From Lactococcus sp. S-13 (lineage in GTDB: Bacteria > Bacillota > Bacilli > Lactobacillales > Streptococcaceae): 64,000 bases of DNA. Below the pieces are notes generated by a model. It had not been told where the DNA came from and did no database searches. It saw only the letters and a program-made list of their open reading frames with translations. Positions 59,088 through 64,000 of this stretch are shown one piece after another. The position numbers and the translations under genes were made by a program. The stretch spans positions 1,550,001 through 1,614,000 of the forward strand of contig NZ_SDAK01000001.1 in NCBI RefSeq assembly GCF_004210295.1, read 5' to 3'. Position 1 is the first letter of the stretch. The number at the start of each line of letters is the position of its first letter.

Positions 59088-60189
59088 GTCCACCTCCACA
59101 CACCTTACAGTTTTTATCCAGTCCCCAAGTCTCAGCTATACTTGTTTCCATCGTATTGAAGTTAATCGATTTTAATTTTCCAAGTGCTGTTAATTCTCCA
59201 ATTCCAGTGATATACTTAACTAATTCCACACATAAAAATCCTGTAATTGTGGATACAAGTGGTACCAAGGCGGTATTATCTCCAGTTAAATCAAGGCGTC
59301 GTCTTTCTTCTAAAATAGCGTAAGAAACAGGATTTTCATCTTTCACACTATTTTTCCAACATTCAATACAACCTGTTTGATGAGGAATAATTGTATAGTG
59401 CATTGCCCTTTGCGCCTCAAGTCCCGCACAAAATAGAGGAACATTTAGCTTTAGAATCGCTTCATTTACCCACCCTGCCAGTAACATTTTAGGGCGATCT
59501 GCGACTAAAATAAGAGCATCAAATCCTTTAAATTCTTCTTCAATATCCCTAGCGCTTCCAATTTTTTTCTCTGTAACTTCAAAATTGACCTCAGGATTAA
59601 ATGCCGCAATCCTTTTTTGTGCCAATTTTGCTTTACTCTTACCGATATCTTCAAAATTATAAAGAATTTGTCGATTAAGATTAGAAATATCAACCTTATC
59701 AAATTCTACAGCCTTTATTGTTCCAAATCCAAGCCCCGCTAGGTCATAAACAATATGAGAACCCAGCCCTCCGAGACCTATAATTCCAATTTTAGCGTTG
59801 CATATTTTCTTTTGGGCTAAAAATTTATTATCTGATAGTGTTGAAAATGAAGAGAAGAAATTAATATTTCTATGATATCTTTCTAATTCATAAGGAGTTA
59901 AAATATCTGAACCAATTAAGTTCACATCTTCTATAAAACCATCTTTACTTATGCTATCAATGGCTTCTCTGACATCTTTTTTAGAATATTGAGGAAAATC
60001 TAATGAGATTTGCTTTGCAATTTCCTCTACCGTTAACCTCCCATCAAGCAACTTTATCAGACGACTAATTGCTCCATCACTATCATCATATTTTGTGATT
60101 TCTCCAAATCCACCAACATAGACCTTTTTCTTCATAAACACAACAGGATACGCTTTTTTCATTTTAGGCTTCACTTTATTTATATCCAT
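59080..60189 (-). CDS. ThiF/E1-like adenylating enzyme (MccB/PaaA-like) of a RiPP-like cluster
   Basis: A 369-residue protein. Residues about 1-100 form a PqqD/RRE-like winged helix (GGFGEITKYDDSD, LIKLLDGRLTVEEIAKQ, then SKDGFIED) that usually grips a precursor peptide. The E1 domain has the nucleotide loop GIIGLGGLGSHIVYDL (near 136), NLNRQ with the conserved Arg (near 173), and two CXXC pairs for zinc (Cys274/277 and Cys361/364). Such enzymes adenylate a peptide terminus (MccB, microcin C) or a Glu side chain (PaaA, pantocin A). The start at 60189 has GAAGGA; an upstream ATG lies inside the terminator hairpin and is rejected. Confidence 0.88.
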   Translation of the reverse strand: MDINKVKPKMKKAYPVVFMKKKVYVGGFGEITKYDDSDGAISRLIKLLDGRLTVEEIAKQISLDFPQYSKKDVREAIDSISKDGFIEDVNLIGSDILTPYELERYHRNINFFSSFSTLSDNKFLAQKKICNAKIGIIGLGGLGSHIVYDLAGLGFGTIKAVEFDKVDISNLNRQILYNFEDIGKSKAKLAQKRIAAFNPEVNFEVTEKKIGSARDIEEEFKGFDALILVADRPKMLLAGWVNEAILKLNVPLFCAGLEAQRAMHYTIIPHQTGCIECWKNSVKDENPVSYAILEERRRLDLTGDNTALVPLVSTITGFLCVELVKYITGIGELTALGKLKSINFNTMETSIAETWGLDKNCKVCGGGHG

Positions 60190-60213
60190 AAATTTTCCTT
60201 CACTTTCAAAGAA

Positions 60214-60234
60214 AAAGTCTGCAAAGCAGACTTT
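60214..60234 (-). terminator. Hairpin between peptide gene and ThiF-like gene
   Basis: AAAGTCTGC and its exact complement with a 3-base loop, followed on the minus strand by TTTTTCTTT. It lies in the 85-base gap after the 18-codon gene. A partial terminator here would make far more peptide message than enzyme message, as described for mccA-mccB. Confidence 0.75.
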
Positions 60235-60274
60235 CATTAAATTGTCCTAGAGTGATGTTAATATCGCTCGAACC

Positions 60275-60331
60275 TTAACCTTCAAGTACTAAACCGGCAA
60301 CACTTGATTTCATGGTTTCTTTTTTAAGCAT
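60275..60331 (-). CDS. Candidate RiPP precursor peptide (18 aa)
   Basis: An 18-codon gene encoding MLKKETMKSSVAGLVLEG. It has a strong ribosome site (GAGGTGG, 6 bases before ATG) and lies behind a good promoter, with a terminator-like hairpin after it and the ThiF-like gene next. The basic N-terminus would be the leader and the C-terminal LVLEG the modified part. MccA peptides end in Asn; here the end is Glu-Gly. A C-terminal Gly suits classical E1 adenylation and an internal Glu suits PaaA-type chemistry. The product is unknown. Confidence 0.75.
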   Translation of the reverse strand: MLKKETMKSSVAGLVLEG

Positions 60332-60359
60332 AATGCCACCTCTTTCTTTGATAGATAGA

Positions 60360-60387
60360 GTAATGAAAGACCATGGATATTCATTAC
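60360..60387. promoter_or_regulatory. Dyad at the start of the cluster transcript
   Basis: GTAATGAA-N12-TTCATTAC, perfect arms, placed at about +1 to +28 of the predicted transcript. It could be an operator or an RNA stem; no regulator gene is in the cluster. Confidence 0.55.
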
Positions 60388-60394
60388 AAGAGTC

Positions 60395-60423
60395 ATTATA
60401 CTGCTATAATTCTGAAAAAACAA
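60395..60423 (-). promoter_or_regulatory. Promoter of the RiPP-like cluster
   Basis: TTGTTT and TATAAT with a 17-base spacer on the minus strand, in strongly AT-rich DNA. Confidence 0.75.
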
Positions 60424-60492
60424 TATATTGCGATTATATAATTTTTATAGTATCTATAAATTTTATTTATAGTAAATTTTACAAATAAATTT

Positions 60493-60575
60493 CATTTGAC
60501 AAAGCGACGATACTTCGTTTATGTCCTGCCTTTGGTACAGCAATTTCTCTTATCAGAAAAAAATCAGCACTTAAT
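60493..60575. repeat. 83-bp direct repeat, right copy
   Basis: Counterpart of 57779-57861 (79/83 identical). It lies upstream of the mnmE promoter. Before the cluster was gained, one copy presumably formed the intergenic region between mnmE and the 57.1-kb gene. Confidence 0.95.
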
Positions 60576-60615
60576 TGATAAATTTAGGCGTATCGACTAG
60601 GAAAATCAAGCTTTT

Positions 60616-60634
60616 TGCGTTAAAATAGTCTTTA
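60616..60634 (+). promoter_or_regulatory. mnmE promoter, probable leaderless mRNA
   Basis: GCGTTAAAAT ends at 60626, seven bases before the ATG at 60634, and the gap AGTCTTT has no ribosome site. Confidence 0.5.
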
Positions 60635-62001
60635 TGAGTTTAACACAAGAATTTGATACAATCGCGGCGATTTCAACGCCGCTTGGCGAAGGAGCTATTG
60701 CTATCGTTCGCCTGTCTGGAACGGATGCGCTAAAAATTGCGCAAAGCGTTTTTAAAGGAAAAGATTTGGCAAAAGTTGCCAGTCATACCATCAATTATGG
60801 CCACATTTTTGAAGCAGAACGCTTGGTTGACGAGGTCATGGTTTCGGTCATGCGCGCACCCAAAACGTTTACACGCGAAGATATTGTCGAGATTAACACC
60901 CACGGTGGGATTGCTGTGACGCAAGAAATCTTGCAACTTTTGTTGCGCTCTGGCGCACGTCTGGCCGAACCTGGTGAATTTACTAAACGGGCCTTTTTGA
61001 ATGGCCGTATTGACTTGGCCCAAGCCGAATCTGTCATGGATTTAATCCGGGCAAAAACAGACAAAGCCGCACACATTGCCGTCAAACAGCTTGATGGCTC
61101 CTTGTCCCACATGATTAACAACATCCGTCAAGAAATCCTTGAGAGCTTAGCCCAAGTTGAGGTCAATATTGACTATCCCGAATACGATGACGTGGAAACA
61201 ATGACTTCACAGATGTTGTTAGAGAAAACAAGCCATTTTGAGCAACTTTTAGAAACTTTGCTCGCCACTGCCAAAAGAGGAAAAATTCTCCGTGAAGGCT
61301 TGAAAACAGCCATTATCGGACGACCAAACGTCGGAAAATCCAGTCTTTTAAACCAACTTTTACGAGAAGAAAAAGCGATTGTCACAGATATTGCGGGTAC
61401 TACGCGCGACACCATCACTGAATTTGCCAATATCGGTGGCGTCCCTCTGGAATTGATTGATACAGCCGGTATTCGCGAAACTGATGATTTGGTTGAATCT
61501 ATCGGTGTGGAGCGTTCCAAAAAAGCACTGGCTGAGGCTGATTTAGTCCTTCTCGTCCTCGATGCCTCTAACGGCTTGACAGCAAAAGATATGGAGCTTT
61601 TAGAACTCTCCAAAAATTCCAACCGCATCATCTTGCTCAATAAAACAGACCTCCCTGAACAACTTGATGTCACTCAACTTTCGAGCGATTTCATTCGGAT
61701 TTCAGCCCTGAAAAATGAAAATCTGGAAGCCGTTGAGCAAAAAATCAATAGTATCTTCTTTGCCGGCGAGATTGAAGCCAAAGATGCGACCGTCCTCTCC
61801 AACGCTCGCCATATCGGCCTCGTTGAACAAGCACTGGAGGCGCTCAAAGAAGCCAACAATGCGTTGGCATTAGGATTGCCTGTCGACTTAGTCCAAGTAG
61901 ACATCACGCGCTGTTGGCAACTTCTGGGCGAAATCACTGGTGAAGCCGCTCCTGATGAGCTCATTACCCAACTTTTTTCACAATTTTGTCTTGGAAAATA
62001 A
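60634..62001 (+). CDS. mnmE: tRNA modification GTPase MnmE
   Basis: A 455-residue GTPase that, with MnmG, installs the cmnm5 group on wobble uridine. An N-terminal folate-binding domain ([20 protein letters not shown]) precedes the helical domain with an inserted G domain: GRPNVGKSS (near residue 230), [16 protein letters not shown] and NKTD. It ends in the catalytic CLGK motif. The start matches the family; no ribosome site is present. A terminator follows. Confidence 0.97.
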   Translation: MSLTQEFDTIAAISTPLGEGAIAIVRLSGTDALKIAQSVFKGKDLAKVASHTINYGHIFEAERLVDEVMVSVMRAPKTFTREDIVEINTHGGIAVTQEILQLLLRSGARLAEPGEFTKRAFLNGRIDLAQAESVMDLIRAKTDKAAHIAVKQLDGSLSHMINNIRQEILESLAQVEVNIDYPEYDDVETMTSQMLLEKTSHFEQLLETLLATAKRGKILREGLKTAIIGRPNVGKSSLLNQLLREEKAIVTDIAGTTRDTITEFANIGGVPLELIDTAGIRETDDLVESIGVERSKKALAEADLVLLVLDASNGLTAKDMELLELSKNSNRIILLNKTDLPEQLDVTQLSSDFIRISALKNENLEAVEQKINSIFFAGEIEAKDATVLSNARHIGLVEQALEALKEANNALALGLPVDLVQVDITRCWQLLGEITGEAAPDELITQLFSQFCLGK

Positions 62002-62027
62002 AAAGCGTTCTAACGAGCGCTTTTTTT
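62001..62027 (+). terminator. mnmE terminator
   Basis: AAAAGCGTTC with GAGCGCTTTT (one G-T pair), a TAAC loop and seven T. Confidence 0.85.
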
Positions 62028-62030
62028 CTA

Positions 62031-62080
62031 AGAGAAATTACTGACGGAAATAAATTTAAACTTACGTCAGCATTTTCTCT
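62031..62080. repeat. Inverted pair of the 16-bp repeat
   Basis: AGAGAAATTACTGACG at 62031-62046 and CGTCAGCATTTTCTCT at 62065-62080, both exact, 18 bases apart, between the convergent mnmE and recG. Confidence 0.92.
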
Positions 62081-62089
62081 GATTGAAAA

Positions 62090-64000
62090 TCAATCAAAAC
62101 CACCATCCACACTGACCTGAGCAATCAGTGCCTTAAAGTCATCAGCGTGCTTAAAAATTTCGACGGCTTCTTGTCTTGCCACTTCCAAAATATTATAATC
62201 ATTGACCAAATCTGCCGCAATAAATTCTGGTAAGCCTGATTGACGAACACCAAAGATTTCACCAGAACCCCGCATCTTCAAATCTTCTTCAGCCAAAACA
62301 AAACCATTTTGTGTTTCACACATGATTTTCATCCGCTGCTTCCCACTGTCCGATTTAGGATTTGCCACCAAAATGGTATAGGACTTCTTACTTCCACGTC
62401 CCACGCGGCCCCGCAACTGATGCAACTGGGACAAGCCAAAGCGATCAGCATCCATAATAACCATGATTGTGGCATTGGGCACATCGACTCCAACTTCAAT
62501 AACTGTTGTTGAGACCAGAATATCCAGTTTTTTCGCCTTGAAATCCTGCATAATTTGATCTTTTTCGTCATTTTTCATCTTTCCATGCAAAAGACCAATT
62601 TGAGCAAATAGACCAAAATAATCCGTCAATTCACTATAAAGTGCTTCCGCATTTTTTAGATCCAACGCTTCCGATTCCTCGATTAAGGGCGACACAAAAT
62701 AAACCTGTGGTGTTGAATCATCTTGAGCGCCCTGACTCAATTCCTTTTTGATCCATGCCAATACCTCGGAAAACTGTTCATGTTTAACCCAGCGCGTCGT
62801 GATGGGCTGACGTCCCTTCGGCAATTCATCAATAATAGAGACATCCATATCGCCAAAAGCTGTAATCGCAAGCGTTCGTGGAATCGGTGTCGCCGTCATC
62901 ATCAGTACATCTGGATTTTGCCCTTTTTCCCGCAAAATCTTCCGCTGATTGACCCCAAAGCGGTGCTGCTCATCCGTAATCACAAGACCAAGATTATAAA
63001 AATCAACCCCATCCTGAATCAAAGCGTGCGTCCCAACCACCATGTGCGTATGGCCACTCGCCAAATCCGCCAAAATATCTCGCCGTTGAGCCGCCTTCAA
63101 ACCAGAAACCAAAAGTGAAATCTTCAGCTCTGGAAAAAGTTGCCGCAAGTTGGCATAGTGCTGCCTCGCTAAAATTTCAGTAGGAACCATGATTGCTGCC
63201 TGAAAATTAGCCAAACAAGCAGCATACATCGCTAAAGAAGCCACCACCGTTTTCCCCGAACCCACATCCCCTTGGAGCAAACGATTCATGTGATAAGACG
63301 ACTTCATATCCACCAAAATTTCATCCAAAGCCCGTTTTTGCGCTCCGGTCAGTTCAAAAGGCAACTCAAAAATCTTATCTTCCACTTCTCGCTCATCAAA
63401 CTCCACTTGTAGACCAGCTCGACCAGATTTTTCTTTATGTTTCAATGCCTGAAGCTTAAGTTGAAACATGAAAAGTTCTTCAAATTTCACCCGGCGTAAG
63501 GCCTGTTTGTGTGCCGCCATGTCCTCAGGAAAATGCATGGCCCGCACTGCTTCTTGCCGGCCCATCAGTCGATATTTCGTCAGCAAAAACTCTGGCAAAT
63601 TTTCCGACAACTCTGCCAAAAGTCCCGAATCAAAAACTTGCTGAATCACTTTAACAAGGGTACTTTGCTTCATTCCAGCCGTCAAATGATAAACTGGCTC
63701 CAAACGTGCGCTAGAAGTTGCATCGACAGCCGGATCCAATTGTCCAACCACCTTCACCCCTAAAAGTTGCTGTTTAGCCCGTTCCCATTTGCCATAAACA
63801 GCAATCTCTTGACCCACTTCTACCTTGTCAGCCAAATAAGGCTGATTGAAAAAGCTGACGGCGACCACAGCTTCATCTTGTTTGATTTTAAAAGAAAGAC
63901 GATTACGCTTGAATCCATAATACTGTACATTTGCTGGGGTAACCACCTTACCGATGATCGTTGCCTTCTCCCCATCAAGTAATTCAAGTACCGATCGGCC
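62090..64000 (-). CDS. recG: ATP-dependent DNA helicase RecG (5' end beyond the window)
   Basis: The last 636 residues of RecG, the fork-reversal and branch-migration helicase. The open frame runs through the window edge, so about 35 N-terminal residues are missing. The wedge domain is at the start (GEKATIIGKVVTPANVQYYG). Helicase motifs are LLQGDVGSGKTVVA, the DEQHRFG box (motif II), MMTATPIPRTL, TTVIEVGVDVPNA and QLRGRVGRG. It converges with mnmE; the gap holds a terminator and a repeat pair. Confidence 0.97.
   Translation of the reverse strand, partial: GRSVLELLDGEKATIIGKVVTPANVQYYGFKRNRLSFKIKQDEAVVAVSFFNQPYLADKVEVGQEIAVYGKWERAKQQLLGVKVVGQLDPAVDATSSARLEPVYHLTAGMKQSTLVKVIQQVFDSGLLAELSENLPEFLLTKYRLMGRQEAVRAMHFPEDMAAHKQALRRVKFEELFMFQLKLQALKHKEKSGRAGLQVEFDEREVEDKIFELPFELTGAQKRALDEILVDMKSSYHMNRLLQGDVGSGKTVVASLAMYAACLANFQAAIMVPTEILARQHYANLRQLFPELKISLLVSGLKAAQRRDILADLASGHTHMVVGTHALIQDGVDFYNLGLVITDEQHRFGVNQRKILREKGQNPDVLMMTATPIPRTLAITAFGDMDVSIIDELPKGRQPITTRWVKHEQFSEVLAWIKKELSQGAQDDSTPQVYFVSPLIEESEALDLKNAEALYSELTDYFGLFAQIGLLHGKMKNDEKDQIMQDFKAKKLDILVSTTVIEVGVDVPNATIMVIMDADRFGLSQLHQLRGRVGRGSKKSYTILVANPKSDSGKQRMKIMCETQNGFVLAEEDLKMRGSGEIFGVRQSGLPEFIAADLVNDYNILEVARQEAVEIFKHADDFKALIAQVSVDGGFD

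Noticed and set aside
60190-60237. Upstream start for the ThiF-like enzyme
   Set aside because: The first 16 codons would lie in the terminator hairpin with no ribosome site, while the ATG at 60189 has GAAGGA.
57891-60331. A straightforward microcin C operon
   Set aside because: The layout fits, but the peptide lacks the C-terminal Asn and the length of MccA, and no mccD, mccE or mccF-like gene is present; the looser RiPP-like call is safer.
57779-60575. The 83-bp repeats as ends of an insertion sequence or integrative element
   Set aside because: They are direct, not inverted, with no transposase or integrase between them, and they do not correspond to the 3' end of a tRNA or of mnmE.

Overview
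The window is a chromosomal segment of a Lactococcus. The strongest markers are a Usp45-type secreted CHAP protein with its Ser/Asn-rich linker, an AsnH/AslA/RacD set for the D-Asp/D-Asn peptidoglycan cross-bridge, a complete ISS1 (IS6 family) element, a lactococcal-type GlnR/GlnA pair with GlnR boxes, and two HrcA/CIRCE sites. I cannot name the species; nothing here forces L. lactis rather than a garvieae- or raffinolactis-like relative. There is no rRNA, prophage, CRISPR array or replication origin. One tRNA-Leu(CAG) is present.

Layout. 0-13 kb is housekeeping: DUF960 protein, metallophosphoesterase, rpsF-ssb-rpsR, uppP, a lysine riboswitch with lysP, dnaX, a free-Met-sulfoxide reductase, chorismate mutase and glnR-glnA. 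13-25.6 kb is a DNA-repair block read leftward (ylbF-like, mutS, mutL, ruvA, ruvB). It is interrupted between ruvA and ruvB by a module of an Rgg-type regulator, a small secreted protein, an ABC transporter and a 54-aa protein. ruvB and the kinase-like gene after it are both frameshifted at G runs. 25.6-34 kb holds small membrane proteins and a lipoprotein, hsp20, a beta-hydroxyacid dehydrogenase, the tRNA, a TauE/DUF1634 pair, zwf, a cluster of DnaA-box-like sites and a YqeG-like HAD phosphatase. 34-45.6 kb holds dnaJ, ISS1 inserted into the 3' end of a C39-like peptidase gene, then racD, aslA, asnH, usp45, mreD and mreC (a cell-wall block), a NUDIX hydrolase and rpiA. 45.7-53 kb has a Crp/Fnr-type regulator, an MFS transporter, a universal stress protein, a 67-aa protein and a 1448-aa CoA-dehydratase activase. 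53.5-64 kb has TetR, rsuA, a PadR/DUF1129 group, an orphan bacteriocin-immunity-like gene, a small RiPP-type cluster, mnmE and the 3' part of recG.

Two things stand out. First, a 16-bp sequence, AGAGAAWWTRCTGACG, occurs about 36 times (26 exact by my reading). Many copies form inverted pairs at gene ends, and six lie inside coding sequence in interdomain linkers or surface segments (DnaX, MutL, RpiA, a phosphoesterase). The arrangement resembles DNA-uptake sequences of Neisseria and Pasteurellaceae, which I do not know to be described in this group. Second, at 57.9-60.4 kb an 18-codon gene, a terminator-like hairpin, an E1/ThiF-like (MccB/PaaA-like) enzyme and an MFS exporter form a compact locus laid out like a microcin C operon. 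It lies between two 83-bp direct repeats, suggesting a recently gained cryptic peptide-antibiotic locus.

Working together: D-Asp is made by RacD, ligated by AslA, amidated by AsnH, and the wall is remodelled by Usp45 with MreCD; GlnR controls glutamine synthesis; HrcA controls dnaJ and hsp20. Four genes (chorismate mutase, yqeG-like, the 57.1-kb gene and mnmE) have a -10 box so close to the ATG that leaderless transcripts are predicted.
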